A stretch of DNA of 64,000 bases from Pelagibacterium lentulum (GCF_003992625.1 NZ_RZMW01000003.1:1-64000), one strand, 5' to 3'. Counted from the first letter of the stretch, positions 1 to 9,243 are shown. Notes: generated from the sequence alone by a model not told the origin. Program-made: numbers and translations.

Positions 1-52
1 TGGCATGACTGGAGAGGGCGGGGATAAGTTTTTTGGCAATGCTTCTCTGTTT

Positions 53-170
53 CGCCCCCGGGCTTGACCCGCGGGTCGGTGCCCCAAGCAAGCGCTGCAA
101 AGAGAGATCCCCGGGTCAAGCCCGGGGACGATAGCGGAGGGGATGGGGCAGAACGTGAGGCGCGGGCTTC
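53..170. repeat. Intergenic palindromic repeat, copy 1
   Basis: First of two copies of a roughly 110-base element in the gene-free stretch before clpS. It contains a perfect 15-base inverted repeat: CCCGGGCTTGACCCG at 57-71 pairs with its complement at 112-126 across a 40-base loop. The loop holds the shared string gccccaagcaagcgctgcaa. After the second arm comes a shared gacgatag(c/t)ggaggggatggg tail. Elements with a gggcttgacccg core are common between genes in Hyphomicrobiales; that is general knowledge and was not checked here. Confidence 0.75.
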
Positions 171-246
171 TCGGCTTTGCCTCGTCGGTACGGGCAATTC
201 CAAAATCATCACGCGCTCAAGTATCCATAACCAAACTATCCGATCT

Positions 247-358
247 CGCCCGCGGGCTTGACCCGCGGGTCTGTGCCCCAAGCAAGCGCTGCAAAGACAG
301 ACCCCCGGCTCAAGGTCGGGGACGATAGTGGAGGGGATGGGGCAGGATGAGAGGCGGG
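247..358. repeat. Intergenic palindromic repeat, copy 2
   Basis: Second copy, in the same orientation as the one at 53-170. The left arm (cgggcttgacccgcgggtc), the loop (gccccaagcaagcgctgcaaag) and the tail (gacgatagtggaggggatgg) match. The right arm has decayed to cccccggctcaaggtcgggg, so the long stem is now imperfect. The rest of 1-395 holds no convincing gene. It lies downstream of clpS, where clpA might be expected further out. Confidence 0.75.
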
Positions 359-395
359 GGGCGGCGTTGGTGCAGAAGCCGAAACGCTGCGCCGG

Positions 396-701
396 TCATT
401 CTTCGGGTTCGGTGGTGAAAAGCAGCGGAAATCCGTTCTGCTGGGCCAGATCAACCGCTTCGGTCGCCTTGGTTTCGGCAATCTCGCGCGTATAGACGGC
501 GATTACGCACACGCCTTTTTGATGGGCTACCATCATTTTTGCATAGGCGGTGTCGGCTGTGAGCCGGAACACGGCCTTGAGCACCTGCACCACGAATTCG
601 CGCGGGGTGAAGTCATCATTGACCAAAAGCACCTTATGCAGCTTGGGCTGTTTGGTCTTGATCTTGGGTTTTGTACGGGTCCTGGTATCGGTCTCGCTCA
701 T
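396..701 (-). CDS. clpS: ATP-dependent Clp protease adaptor ClpS
   Basis: 101-residue adaptor that delivers N-degron substrates to the ClpA/ClpP protease in the cytoplasm. A disordered, Lys/Thr-rich N-terminus precedes the ClpS core with its hallmark VLLVNDDFTPREFVV, then the helix VLKAVFRLTADTAYAKMMVAHQ and the signature GVCVIAVYTREIAETK. Length is normal for the family. The start chosen is the Met opening MSETDTRTRT; an in-frame Met 17 codons upstream would add residues not typical of ClpS. clpA usually follows clpS and would lie beyond the left edge. A dispersed repeat sits just upstream at 733-835. Confidence 0.95.
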   Translation of the reverse strand: MSETDTRTRTKPKIKTKQPKLHKVLLVNDDFTPREFVVQVLKAVFRLTADTAYAKMMVAHQKGVCVIAVYTREIAETKATEAVDLAQQNGFPLLFTTEPEE

Positions 702-732
702 CGTCCTTGCGTTCCCGAAAGAGCTTGCACCT

Positions 733-835
733 AGAGCAAATCTGCTTTTCATGGAATCGCAGACTCTCTCTAACTCCTTGAAATGTCGCGAGTTCGAACC
801 GGAAAACCGTTTCCACCTTTCCTGAACACGCTCTA
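733..835. repeat. Dispersed stem-loop repeat, copy A
   Basis: About 103 bases with a short stem-loop (agagc...ggaatc...gactct), a spacer (aactccttgaaatgtcgcg) and the core cgaaccggaaaaccgtttcc ending in cacgctcta. The same layout recurs at 9139-9243, 15898-16001 and, shortened, 41790-41852. It lies between the clpS start and the typA terminator, so it may fall within the clpS 5' leader. Confidence 0.8.
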
Positions 836-844
836 AAGCGCGAT

Positions 845-884
845 AAAAAAGCGCGCTGGCGGCGTTTATACCATACCAGCGCGC
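845..884 (-). terminator. Rho-independent terminator of typA
   Basis: Read on the minus strand, a 9-bp stem (gcgcgctgg with ccagcgcgc, at 851-859 and 876-884) with a 16-base loop is followed by six Ts (845-850). It lies 27 bases past the typA stop codon. Confidence 0.8.
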
Positions 885-910
885 GATTGTTCCAGTGACC
901 GTTTGGTCGG

Positions 911-2737
911 TTAGCTTGCCTGAGCCTCTGCGGCTGCGGCGCGGGCGGCCCGCTTGCGCTCATGAGGATCGAGATGGATTTTACGCAGGCGCACCGAGGT
1001 CGGCGTCACTTCCACATATTCATCGTCGGCAATATAGCTCAGCGCCTGTTCGAGACTGAGCTTTTTGGGAGGAGTCAGTCGGATCGCCTCGTCCTTGGAC
1101 GTGGTGCGAATATTGGTGAGCTGTTTGCCCTTGAGCGGGTTCACTTCGAGATCGTTTTCCCGGTTGTGCTCGCCAATGATCATGCCTTCATAAACATCGA
1201 CACCGGGATCGATCAGCATGGGCCCGCGATCTTCAAGATTGAACAATGCATAGGCAACGGCCTGACCTGTCCCGTTGGAGATCAGAACGCCGGTGCGGCG
1301 CATGGGCAGTGGGCCCTTGAAGGGCGCATATTCGTGAAAGACGCGGTTAAAGATCGCCGTGCCGCGGGTATCGGACAAAAGTTCGCCCTGATACCCGATC
1401 AGCCCGCGTGTGGGCACATGCAGGCGCACACGGGTGCGACCGGCGCCAGAGGGGCGCATTTCGACCAGATCGCCGCGGCGCTCGGTCAGCTTTTGCACAA
1501 CCACTGAAGAAAATTCGTCATCGACGTCGATGATTACTTCCTCGATCGGTTCGAGCTTTTGCCCGTTTTCCTCGCGGAACAGCACTTTGGGACGGCCAAG
1601 ACACAGCTCGAACCCTTCGCGCCGCATGGTTTCGATCAGAACGCCGAGCTGGAGTTCGCCGCGACCGGCAACGTCAAAGCTGTCATTGTCATCGCCGGGG
1701 GTGACGCGAATGGCCACATTGCCTTCCGCTTCGCGCATCAGGCGCTCACGAATCACACGCGATTGCACCTTGTCGCCTTCGCGACCGGCCAGCGGGCCAT
1801 CATTGATGCGGAAGGTGACCGAGAGGGTCGGCGGGTCGATCGGCTTGGCCTCAAGCGGTTCGGTGACCTGGGGCACCGCAAGCGTATTGGCAACGGTTGC
1901 GGTTTCGAGCCCTGCAATGGCGACGATATCGCCGGCCTTGCCTTCGTCGATGGGCTCGCGTTCGATGCCGCGGAACCCGAGAACTTTCGAGATACGGCCC
2001 TTTTCGACAATCTTGCCGTCACGGTCGAGCGCGTGAATGGCATCGCCGGGCTTGACGGTCCCTGAGTGAATGCGGCCGGTCAGAATGCGGCCGAGAAAGG
2101 GGTTGCGCTCGATGGTCGTAACCAGCATCTGGAACGGCCCGTCCTCGACTTTGGGTTCGGCGAAATGCTCAACCACCTTATCGAGCAAGGCGCCGATATC
2201 GTCCCTGGGGCCGGAGGGGTCATCGGCCATCCAGCCCTGCTTGGCCGAACCGTAAAGTACGGGGAAATCGAGCTGCTCGGGGGTGGCATCGAGGGAAACG
2301 AAAAGATCGAAAATTTCGTCGAGCACTTCGTTATGGCGCTCTTCGGGCTTGTCGATCTTGTTGATCGCAACGATGGGGCGCAGGCCGATCTGCAGGGCCT
2401 TTGACAGAACGAATTTGGTCTGCGGCATCGGGCCTTCGGCAGCATCGACGAGAATGACCGCGCCATCGACCATCGAGAGGATACGTTCAACCTCGCCGCC
2501 GAAATCGGCGTGGCCCGGTGTGTCGACGATGTTGATGCGGGTGTCTTTCCAGTTGAGCGAGGTCACCTTGGCCAGAATGGTGATGCCGCGCTCTTTTTCC
2601 AGATCATTGGAATCCATAACGCGTTCATCGACGCGCTGGTTGTCGCGAAAGGTCCCCGATTGACGCAAAAGCACGTCGATAAGAGTGGTTTTGCCATGAT
2701 CGACGTGTGCAATGATCGCAATGTTGCGCAAGCTCAT
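911..2737 (-). CDS. typA: Ribosome-associated GTPase TypA/BipA
   Basis: 608-residue translational GTPase of the EF-G/LepA superfamily that acts on the 50S subunit in late assembly and stress adaptation. The G1 motif AHVDHGKTT is near residue 10, switch/G2-G3 includes RGITI and DTPGHADFGGEV, and G4 is NKIDKP near residue 128. Domains II, III and V follow, with the TypA-specific C-terminal region (EQALSYIADDEYVEVTP). Length matches the family. It is a single gene with its own terminator. A VOC gene lies upstream on the same strand, separated by a stem-loop at 2811-2845. Confidence 0.97.
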   Translation of the reverse strand: MSLRNIAIIAHVDHGKTTLIDVLLRQSGTFRDNQRVDERVMDSNDLEKERGITILAKVTSLNWKDTRINIVDTPGHADFGGEVERILSMVDGAVILVDAAEGPMPQTKFVLSKALQIGLRPIVAINKIDKPEERHNEVLDEIFDLFVSLDATPEQLDFPVLYGSAKQGWMADDPSGPRDDIGALLDKVVEHFAEPKVEDGPFQMLVTTIERNPFLGRILTGRIHSGTVKPGDAIHALDRDGKIVEKGRISKVLGFRGIEREPIDEGKAGDIVAIAGLETATVANTLAVPQVTEPLEAKPIDPPTLSVTFRINDGPLAGREGDKVQSRVIRERLMREAEGNVAIRVTPGDDNDSFDVAGRGELQLGVLIETMRREGFELCLGRPKVLFREENGQKLEPIEEVIIDVDDEFSSVVVQKLTERRGDLVEMRPSGAGRTRVRLHVPTRGLIGYQGELLSDTRGTAIFNRVFHEYAPFKGPLPMRRTGVLISNGTGQAVAYALFNLEDRGPMLIDPGVDVYEGMIIGEHNRENDLEVNPLKGKQLTNIRTTSKDEAIRLTPPKKLSLEQALSYIADDEYVEVTPTSVRLRKIHLDPHERKRAARAAAAEAQAS

Positions 2738-2810
2738 AAGGGTCAGCCAGTTTTTGGGAGGTTTGAAAATCTTTGGCTGCCCATACCCCAGCGGGGGCTG
2801 CGAAACAAGG

Positions 2811-2845
2811 AAAAACGGCGCGAACCCGCTATGCGTGCCGCGCCG
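2811..2845 (-). terminator. Rho-independent terminator of the VOC gene
   Basis: On the minus strand cggcgcg (2839-2845) pairs with cgcgccg (2816-2822), followed by five Ts (2811-2815). It sits 19 bases after the stop codon of the VOC-family gene and upstream of typA. Confidence 0.65.
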
Positions 2846-2863
2846 ATGGTTTTGCGAATGGGC

Positions 2864-3247
2864 TTATTTGAGGCTTCTCGGCTTATCTTCGGGCTGCCAC
2901 AGCCCGAGCCCGAAGCCGTCGGGATCTTCAAAATCGGCGCTCCAGCCGCCCGGTGCTTCTTCGACCGGGGTTACAATCGTGACCCCTTTTTCGGCCAGTT
3001 GGGCAACGACATCGTCAATGCCGCCATCGGCAAGCTCGAAAATCAGGGCTGGCGTATTGCCGCGTTTGCCTTCCATCTGGAAGAAGACGAGTTCAAGGCC
3101 CCGATCGAGCGTGCCGGAGAGCCAGAAGGGATCAGCCCCTTCCTGACGTGTGAGGTCGATGCCAAGCACATCTTTGTAAAACGTCTCGGTGCGTTCGATA
3201 TTGGCGACGTAAAAGACAATCGAGGCACGGTGCGGTTTGGGGAGCAT
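2864..3247 (-). CDS. VOC-superfamily (glyoxalase-like) protein
   Basis: 127 residues with two beta-alpha-beta-beta-beta modules of the vicinal-oxygen-chelate fold. Module 1 begins ASIVFYVANIERTETFYKDV; module 2 ends SADFEDPDGFGLGLWQP, the usual 'DPDGN'-like end motif with Phe-Gly in place of Asn. Members include glyoxalase I, dioxygenases and fosfomycin/bleomycin resistance proteins, so the fold does not fix the reaction. Possible metal ligands are His6, a central Glu and a C-terminal Glu. It stands alone between the sigma factor and typA, with its own terminator. Substrate unknown. Confidence 0.85.
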   Translation of the reverse strand: MLPKPHRASIVFYVANIERTETFYKDVLGIDLTRQEGADPFWLSGTLDRGLELVFFQMEGKRGNTPALIFELADGGIDDVVAQLAEKGVTIVTPVEEAPGGWSADFEDPDGFGLGLWQPEDKPRSLK

Positions 3248-3302
3248 GGTCGGGGGTTTCCTTGGTATGGGATTGAAAACTTACGCCTGCTTGTTGCCGC
3301 GA

Positions 3303-3917
3303 CTAGTCTTTTTGTGAGCGCGCTATGATAAAAAGATGTCCATCAGGATCGTGGCTGGCAAAAACGCCGCCATGGCGCGCCAGAAACGGTGTGAGTGCCT
3401 GCCGGATGGCGCCATAGGCGAGATCGAGATTGAGGCTGTTTGCGCCTTGCGGCAGCGTTATGCCGTTGCGGGTCAGCGCCTTTTTAAGGCTGCGAATACG
3501 CTGGCGCAGAGCGTCGTCTGAAATGCCCAAAAGATAGGTGATGTCCTTGCGTGTATGGCCCGAAAGCGCAAGGGCCGCAATCACGCGCAAAGCCGGGGGC
3601 AGGGATTCCAGAAATGCGGCGATTTCCGTGCCGGAGATAGCTGGTTGCGCATCGTCTTCTGGCGCGGTTTCGGCTTCCCAGCTTGTTTCCCGCCGCCGTC
3701 GCCGGATTGCCGAACGCGCGTCAAAGGCCGCGCGTCGCCTTATGGCACCAGCCATCCAGCGCCGGTCGGCCAGAGAGGAAAAATTGGAACGTCCCGCCGA
3801 AAGGGCGGCGATCAGAACGTCCTGAACGATGTCTTCAGCTTCCTCCGGTAGTCTGGCATAGCGTCGCGCTGTTTGCAGCAGATGCGCATAAGGGAGCTTT
3901 TCCGGCATGCTTAGCAT
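3303..3917 (-). CDS. ECF-like sigma-70 family RNA polymerase sigma factor
   Basis: 204 residues. The N-terminal part resembles sigma region 2 (ARLPEEAEDIVQDVLIAALSAG). The C-terminal half resembles region 4 with a helix-turn-helix (LPPALRVIAALALSGHTRKDITYLLGISDDALRQRIRSLKKAL). The start ATG overlaps the stop of the upstream GGDEF-EAL gene in ATGCTAA, so the two are probably translationally coupled. No anti-sigma gene is visible nearby. Region 2 is weakly conserved and the protein ends in an extra segment (about residues 155-204), so it could act as an atypical sigma factor or an HTH regulator. Target promoters unknown. Confidence 0.75.
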   Translation of the reverse strand: MLSMPEKLPYAHLLQTARRYARLPEEAEDIVQDVLIAALSAGRSNFSSLADRRWMAGAIRRRAAFDARSAIRRRRRETSWEAETAPEDDAQPAISGTEIAAFLESLPPALRVIAALALSGHTRKDITYLLGISDDALRQRIRSLKKALTRNGITLPQGANSLNLDLAYGAIRQALTPFLARHGGVFASHDPDGHLFIIARSQKD

Positions 3918-6031
3918 GCGGTCTTTTCCGCTTTTATGGTTTCTGAGGCAACCATTTGTGCAAACGCTTCGGCTGAAACGGGGGGTGAGAAATAATAGCC
4001 CTGAACCTGCGCGCACCCTTCTGCGCGGATGACTTCGAGCTGTTCGATGGTTTCCACGCCTTCGGCAACGGTCGTCATTCCAAGGCTGGTGCCAAGTCCG
4101 ATCATCGCTTTTACAATTGCGCGGCTATCAGATTTTGTGGCGATATCGCTCATAAAGGCGCGATCAATCTTGATCTTGTCGAAAGGGAAGGCCCGGAGGT
4201 AAGAGAGCGCAGAATAGCCGGTGCCGAAATCGTCCATGGCAATCCTTATGCCCAGATCCCGCAACTTATGCAGCGTATCGAGATTGGCGGCGCTGTCCTC
4301 GAGCAGAAGCGATTCCGTGATTTCAAGCTCAAGGCGCCAAGACTCCAGCCCCGAACATTTCAGAGCTTCGGCCACTTGCGCCACAAGATCGCCGCGGGCG
4401 AACTGAACCGAGGAAAGATTGACCGCGACGGCAATTTCGGCGGGCCAGTTGGCAGCGGCTTTGGCCGCCTTTTCGAGTACCCGAACGCCGATTGGCCGGA
4501 TCAGCCCCGACTCTTCGGCAATGGGTATGAACTCGACGGGGGAGATCGGGCCAAATTCGGGGTGGGTCCAGCGCAGCAGTGCTTCTGCAGCGACGATTTT
4601 ATTGCAATCAAGTCCAACAAGGGGCTGAAAGACCAGTTCAAGCGCATCGGTTTCGAGCGCCGCCCGCAGGCCGGTTTCTATGGCGCGTCGGCGCTGCAAG
4701 GCGGCGTCCATACCGGCCTCAAAAAAGTGATAGGTTGAACGGCCTTCCGATTTGGCACGCGCAAGCGCAAGGTCGGCATTGTTCATCATCGTATCGGCAC
4801 TGTGGCCATCGGCGGGTCCCACTGCAATGCCGACGCTCGCTGTTACCTGCTGGCGCAGGATGCCATCGATAATGGGCTCGGCCACCGAAGCAACGATGGC
4901 GCTTGCGGTATCGGCCGCCTGGCGCGGATCTTTAAGCCCGGTCAAAATTATACCGAACTCGTCACCGCCCAACCGGGCAACGCGTCCCTTGCTGCCTGCC
5001 AGATCGACAAGCCGCTGGGCAATGGTGCGCAGCACATGATCGCCCATGGCGTGACCGTTGCTGTCGTTGATGGCCCGGAAATTGTCGAGATTGATCGCCA
5101 GCAGCGCAAAGTGCCGACCCGCTTCAGTATTCTGGCATGTCGCTTCGAGATGCTCGCGGAAAAGCGCGCGATTGGGCAGGTCGGTCAAGGCATCGTGGGT
5201 TGCGATATGGCGCATGCGCGCTTCGGCGGCCAGTTGCTCGGTAATGTCCTCGTGCGTGGTCACGACGCCGCCGCCATCGAGCGGCTGGTGGCGCAGGGAC
5301 AGATATGTGCCGTCGGTCATCTTGACGACTTCTCGCACATATTTCCCGCCGGTCAGGATCGCCATGCGTTCGCGGAAATATTGCTCGCGATCGACCGGAG
5401 CGTGCCGGTTGGAGGCGAGTCGATGATCGAGAATGGCGGCAAATTCTGTTTCGGGCCGTGTTAATTCTTCCGGCAAGCCATACATTTGCGCATAGACGCG
5501 GTTGCAGGCGACAAGCCGACACTTGGCGTCAAACATGGACAGGCCCTGGCTCATATTGTTGATGGCTGCGTCGAGCAGGGCATATTGGCGCTCAAGTTCA
5601 TGCTTGCGCTCGGCCATCATATCCGAGCGCGCAAGCTCGTCGGTGACGTCCTCATGGGTGACGACCCAGCCCAGACCTGGCGCGTAGATATGGGCGGTTT
5701 CGAGCGTTCTCTGGGCCGCTGTCAATTCGAGATTGACCATGCGGGCGCCTGAGCGGTTGCTCAGCAACTCAGCGGTATAGGCTTCATAAAAGTCCTCGAC
5801 GCTGGTGTCGGGGTGATTGCCCAGTTTGCAGCTTAGCGCGACAAGCTCGTAAAGCGACATGCCTCTGCGGATCGCAGTGCCGGGAAAGCCATAAATATCA
5901 AGGTAATGCTGGTTCCACAGGACGAGGGAGAAATCCGGGCTCCAGACACAAAAGCCGAAGGGAATTGCCTGAAGTGCTGCGTCGAGCAGCAAGGCTTCGC
6001 CGGTGCGGGGTGAACCCAATTCTTCCTGCAT
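3911..6031 (-). CDS. PAS-PAS-GGDEF-EAL cyclic-di-GMP signalling protein
   Basis: 706 residues, no transmembrane segment seen, so probably cytoplasmic. Two PAS-type sensor domains lie at about 20-125 (FGFCVWSPDFSLVLWNQHYL) and 150-270 (NNMSQGLSMFDAKCRLVACN). A GGDEF domain spans about 275-440 with an intact RLGGDEF near residue 355. An EAL domain spans about 455-700 with AAEALLRW near 483, NLSSVQF, ELEITESLL, MDDFGTGYS and AEGVET. Both catalytic signatures look intact, so it may both make and degrade c-di-GMP. PAS domains of this kind usually sense redox, light or small ligands; none is identifiable here. Coupled to the downstream sigma factor. Confidence 0.93.
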   Translation of the reverse strand: MQEELGSPRTGEALLLDAALQAIPFGFCVWSPDFSLVLWNQHYLDIYGFPGTAIRRGMSLYELVALSCKLGNHPDTSVEDFYEAYTAELLSNRSGARMVNLELTAAQRTLETAHIYAPGLGWVVTHEDVTDELARSDMMAERKHELERQYALLDAAINNMSQGLSMFDAKCRLVACNRVYAQMYGLPEELTRPETEFAAILDHRLASNRHAPVDREQYFRERMAILTGGKYVREVVKMTDGTYLSLRHQPLDGGGVVTTHEDITEQLAAEARMRHIATHDALTDLPNRALFREHLEATCQNTEAGRHFALLAINLDNFRAINDSNGHAMGDHVLRTIAQRLVDLAGSKGRVARLGGDEFGIILTGLKDPRQAADTASAIVASVAEPIIDGILRQQVTASVGIAVGPADGHSADTMMNNADLALARAKSEGRSTYHFFEAGMDAALQRRRAIETGLRAALETDALELVFQPLVGLDCNKIVAAEALLRWTHPEFGPISPVEFIPIAEESGLIRPIGVRVLEKAAKAAANWPAEIAVAVNLSSVQFARGDLVAQVAEALKCSGLESWRLELEITESLLLEDSAANLDTLHKLRDLGIRIAMDDFGTGYSALSYLRAFPFDKIKIDRAFMSDIATKSDSRAIVKAMIGLGTSLGMTTVAEGVETIEQLEVIRAEGCAQVQGYYFSPPVSAEAFAQMVASETIKAEKTAC

Positions 6032-6111
6032 TGCGCGTGAGGTCCAACTCGAAAAATACCGCGGCAGTCTAGAATGGTGTCGCTTAACGCGAACTTAAGG
6101 TCAGCTTTTGC

Positions 6112-6139
6112 AAAAAAGGGCCCGAAACGGGCCCTTTTT
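6112..6139 (-). terminator. Rho-independent terminator of argG
   Basis: A perfect 6-bp stem gggccc-gaaac-gggccc (6118-6134) is flanked by A and T tracts, so it can work in both directions. On the minus strand it follows the argG stop (6161) and ends in six Ts. Confidence 0.9.
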
Positions 6140-6160
6140 GATATGTTTTCGTCAGAGGTC

Positions 6161-7384
6161 TCAGTGGCCGGTGCGCAGCTTGCGCGCACCATAGGTTTTG
6201 AGCCGCAATCCATTGAGCTTGATGAAGCCTTCGGCGTCGTGATGGTCGTAAGTGCCGGTGCCTTCCTCGAAGGTCACAAGGTCTTCCGAATAGAGCGAAA
6301 AGGGCGAGGACCGGCCGATGACATGAGCCGAACCCTTGTAAAGCTTCAGTGTTACCTCGCCAGTAACGTATTCCTGGCTCTTGTCGATCAGCGCCTGAAG
6401 CATTTCGCGCTCGGGGGCAAACCAGAAACCGTTATAGATCAATTCGGCATAGCGCGGCATGATCTCGTCTTTCAAATGCGCCGCGCCGCGGTCGAGCGTG
6501 ATCGATTCAATGCCGCGATGGGCCGCAAGCAGAATGGTGCCGCCCGGCGTTTCGTAAATGCCGCGGCTCTTCATGCCGACAAAGCGGTTCTCGACCAGAT
6601 CGAGCCGCCCGATGCCGTGCTTGCCGCCAAGTTCGTTGAGCTTGGTGAGCAGGTTGGCGGGCGAAAGCTTTTCGCCATTGACCGAAACCGCATCACCCTT
6701 CTCAAACCCGATGGTGATGGTTTGCGGCTCATTGGGTGCATCGATGGGGTCGACAGTGCGCTGATAAACGTAGTCGGGGGCTTCAATGGCGGGGTCTTCG
6801 AGCACCTTGCCTTCCGAGGAAGTGTGCAACAGGTTGGCATCGACCGAAAAGGGGGCTTCACCGCGCTTGTCTTTTGGGACCGGGATCTGGTTGGCTTCGG
6901 CATATTCGAGCAGTTTGGTGCGGCTCTGGAGATCCCATTCGCGCCAGGGTGCAATGACCCGGATCGAGGGATCGAGCGCATAGGCGCATAGCTCGAAGCG
7001 CACCTGGTCGTTACCCTTGCCGGTGGCGCCATGGGCAATGGCATCGGCGCCGGTTTCACGCGCGATCTCGACAAGCCGCTTGGCGATTAGCGGGCGGGCA
7101 ATCGAGGTGCCCAGCAGGTAAACCCCTTCATAGACCGCGTTGGCGCGGAACATGGGGAAGACGAAATCGGAAACAAATTCCTCGCGCAGATCGTCGATAT
7201 AGATTTCCTTGATGCCCATCATTTCGGCGCGCTGGCGCGCCGGTTCGAGTTCCTCGCCCTGGCCGAGATCGGCGGTGAAGGTCACGACCTCGCAATTATA
7301 TTCATTGCGGAGCCATTTGAGGATGATCGAGGTATCCAGCCCGCCTGAGTAGGCGAGAACGACTTTTTTGATGTCTTTGCTCAT
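6161..7384 (-). CDS. argG: Argininosuccinate synthase
   Basis: 407 residues, normal length. It condenses citrulline and aspartate using ATP, the penultimate step of arginine synthesis, in the cytoplasm. The N-terminus has the PP-loop ATP-binding motif AYSGGLDTS (about residues 10-18). Other family signatures are [15 protein letters not shown] near 118 and GRSSPFSLY near the C-terminus. Single gene with a strong terminator; a 197-base gap separates it from the divergent LysE-type gene and should hold promoters for both. Confidence 0.98.
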   Translation of the reverse strand: MSKDIKKVVLAYSGGLDTSIILKWLRNEYNCEVVTFTADLGQGEELEPARQRAEMMGIKEIYIDDLREEFVSDFVFPMFRANAVYEGVYLLGTSIARPLIAKRLVEIARETGADAIAHGATGKGNDQVRFELCAYALDPSIRVIAPWREWDLQSRTKLLEYAEANQIPVPKDKRGEAPFSVDANLLHTSSEGKVLEDPAIEAPDYVYQRTVDPIDAPNEPQTITIGFEKGDAVSVNGEKLSPANLLTKLNELGGKHGIGRLDLVENRFVGMKSRGIYETPGGTILLAAHRGIESITLDRGAAHLKDEIMPRYAELIYNGFWFAPEREMLQALIDKSQEYVTGEVTLKLYKGSAHVIGRSSPFSLYSEDLVTFEEGTGTYDHHDAEGFIKLNGLRLKTYGARKLRTGH

Positions 7385-7581
7385 GGATGGGCTTTGTGCT
7401 TGGAATTGAAAACTTGGGTTTGAAAATTGAAAACAGGTGGCGCACCCTAATCAGATCGGCCCACTTTAGGCAATGGCGCGCGCAAATCGGGCGTTGTTTG
7501 CGCGAATTTTGGGTGGACGCGGGGAAAATTGCAGCGCAGTGTTCGCGCAAATAAGCTCATTCCTTCAAGCGATAGCCCACA

Positions 7582-8229
7582 ATGATCGAATTCGTTCCCG
7601 ACCTTCCCGTCCTGCTCGGTTTTGCGCTTGCCGCCATCGTGCTTGCGATCACGCCCGGCCCTGATATGGCGCTTTTTATTTCCCGCACCATCAATTTCGG
7701 CACGCATCATGGCTTTGCGACGGTTCTGGGCGCGGTGACGGGCATTGGGGTGCATACGCTTTTGGCCGCATTCGGCATTTCCATCCTGATTTTAACGGCA
7801 CCTGCCGCTTTCATGGCGCTCAAGATTGCCGGGGCGGTCTATCTGATCTGGCTGGCGATTTCCGCCATCCGGTCGGGCGCCGGGCTTGTCATCACCAAGG
7901 GCAATGGCCGGGTGCCCAGCCTTAAGGCCAGCTATTTTACCGGACTGGGGATCAATCTCACCAATCCCAAAGTGGCGTTGTTTTTCGTGACCTTCCTGCC
8001 CCAGTTCGTTTCCCCCTCCGATCCGGCGGCGGCGGGCAAGCTGGTGTTCCTGGGGCTCGAATTTATCGTTTTGTCCGTGCCTATCGTTATCGGGATCGTG
8101 CTTGGCGCCCATTGGCTTTCGGGTACGCTGGCGCGCAGCGAAAAGATACAAAAGGCGCTGAACTGGAGTTTTGCGGCGGTCTTTGCCGGATTTGCCGCGA
8201 CCATCTTGATGGCCGAAGCCCGGAAATAG
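7582..8229 (+). CDS. LysE/RhtB-family amino-acid exporter
   Basis: 215-residue inner-membrane protein with about six hydrophobic segments and the family signature near the N-terminus (ITPGPDMALFISRTINFGTHHGFATVLGA). LysE/RhtB members export lysine, arginine, threonine, homoserine lactones or similar small molecules. Proximity to argG could hint at arginine or citrulline export, but that is only context. rlmJ begins 8 bases after its stop, so the two are probably co-transcribed. Confidence 0.9.
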   Translation: MIEFVPDLPVLLGFALAAIVLAITPGPDMALFISRTINFGTHHGFATVLGAVTGIGVHTLLAAFGISILILTAPAAFMALKIAGAVYLIWLAISAIRSGAGLVITKGNGRVPSLKASYFTGLGINLTNPKVALFFVTFLPQFVSPSDPAAAGKLVFLGLEFIVLSVPIVIGIVLGAHWLSGTLARSEKIQKALNWSFAAVFAGFAATILMAEARK

Positions 8230-8236
8230 CAGCCAG

Positions 8237-9088
8237 ATGAATTATCGACACGCTTTTCACGCGGGCAATTTTGCCGATGTGGTCAAGCATATCACCCTCA
8301 CCCGTATCCTGGCCCATCTGTTGCGCAAGGAGGCCGCGTTCCGGGTGGTCGATACCCATGCCGGTGTCGGGCTTTACGATCTTTGGGGCGATGAGGCCGA
8401 GCGCACAGGCGAATGGCGTGAGGGGATCGCGCGCTTGTTCAATACGCCGCCGCCAGAAGCGGTAGCCGAACTTTTCGTGCCCTATCTCGATGCGGTCAGG
8501 GCCCAGAACCCGGATGGCCAGTTGCGCTATTACCCCGGCTCGCCCTTTGTGACCCGCCACATGCTGCGCAAGCAAGACCGGCTGATGGCGCTCGAGCTGC
8601 ACCCCAGCGATGCGCAGGCGCTCAAGGAAAATTTCGCCGGCGATATCCAGACGCGCGTAACCGAACTTGACGGCTGGGCTGCCCTGGGCACGCATTTGCC
8701 GCCCAAGGAGCGGCGCGGGCTTGTGCTTGTCGATCCGCCTTTCGAGCAGAAGGGCGAATTTCAGCGCATGGTCCAGAGCCTTGAAAAGGTGCATAAGCGT
8801 TGGCCGACCGGGATTTATGCCTATTGGTATCCGATCAAGGATCCAAGGGATGTTTCCGCCTATGGTGCAGCGCTCAAGGCCACAGGTATCAAGAAGATTC
8901 TGCGGCTGGAATTGACCATTCGTGCGGCCTCGACCCCGCCGCGCCTGCATGGTTCCGGCATGATCATTATCAATCCCCCCTTTATGCTCGAAGCGGAGAT
9001 GCAGGCGATTCTGCCGTTTCTGGCCAAACGGCTTTCGGACGAGAATCGGGGCCGGTTTTCGATCCAATGGATCGCCGGGGAAACCTGA
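8237..9088 (+). CDS. rlmJ: 23S rRNA (adenine-2030-N6)-methyltransferase RlmJ
   Basis: 283 residues. RlmJ methylates A2030 of 23S rRNA with S-adenosylmethionine. The conserved start MNYRHAFHAGNFADVVKH, the VVDTHAGVGLYDL region and the catalytic DPPF motif (LVDPPFEQKGEF, about residue 173) are all present. Length is as expected. It lies 8 bases after the LysE-family gene; a dispersed repeat follows at 9139. Confidence 0.96.
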   Translation: MNYRHAFHAGNFADVVKHITLTRILAHLLRKEAAFRVVDTHAGVGLYDLWGDEAERTGEWREGIARLFNTPPPEAVAELFVPYLDAVRAQNPDGQLRYYPGSPFVTRHMLRKQDRLMALELHPSDAQALKENFAGDIQTRVTELDGWAALGTHLPPKERRGLVLVDPPFEQKGEFQRMVQSLEKVHKRWPTGIYAYWYPIKDPRDVSAYGAALKATGIKKILRLELTIRAASTPPRLHGSGMIIINPPFMLEAEMQAILPFLAKRLSDENRGRFSIQWIAGET

Positions 9089-9138
9089 AATTTTCGGGAC
9101 AGGTGGAACGGCTTGTGAGTCTGGCCGCTTATTCCCCC

Positions 9139-9243
9139 AGAGCCGTTCAGGATTTGATTGAATCAAATCCCGTGGCTCTAAGTCCTTGTTTTGTTGCGTG
9201 TCCGAACCGCAAAACCGTTTCCACTTTTGCCGGACACGCTCTA
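9139..9243. repeat. Dispersed stem-loop repeat, copy B
   Basis: Full copy with stem-loop 1 (agagcc...gattgaatc...ggctct), spacer aagtccttgttttgttgcg and core tccgaaccgcaaaaccgttt ending in ggacacgctcta. It lies between rlmJ and the Pmp3-like gene, in the same orientation as the other copies. Confidence 0.85.
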
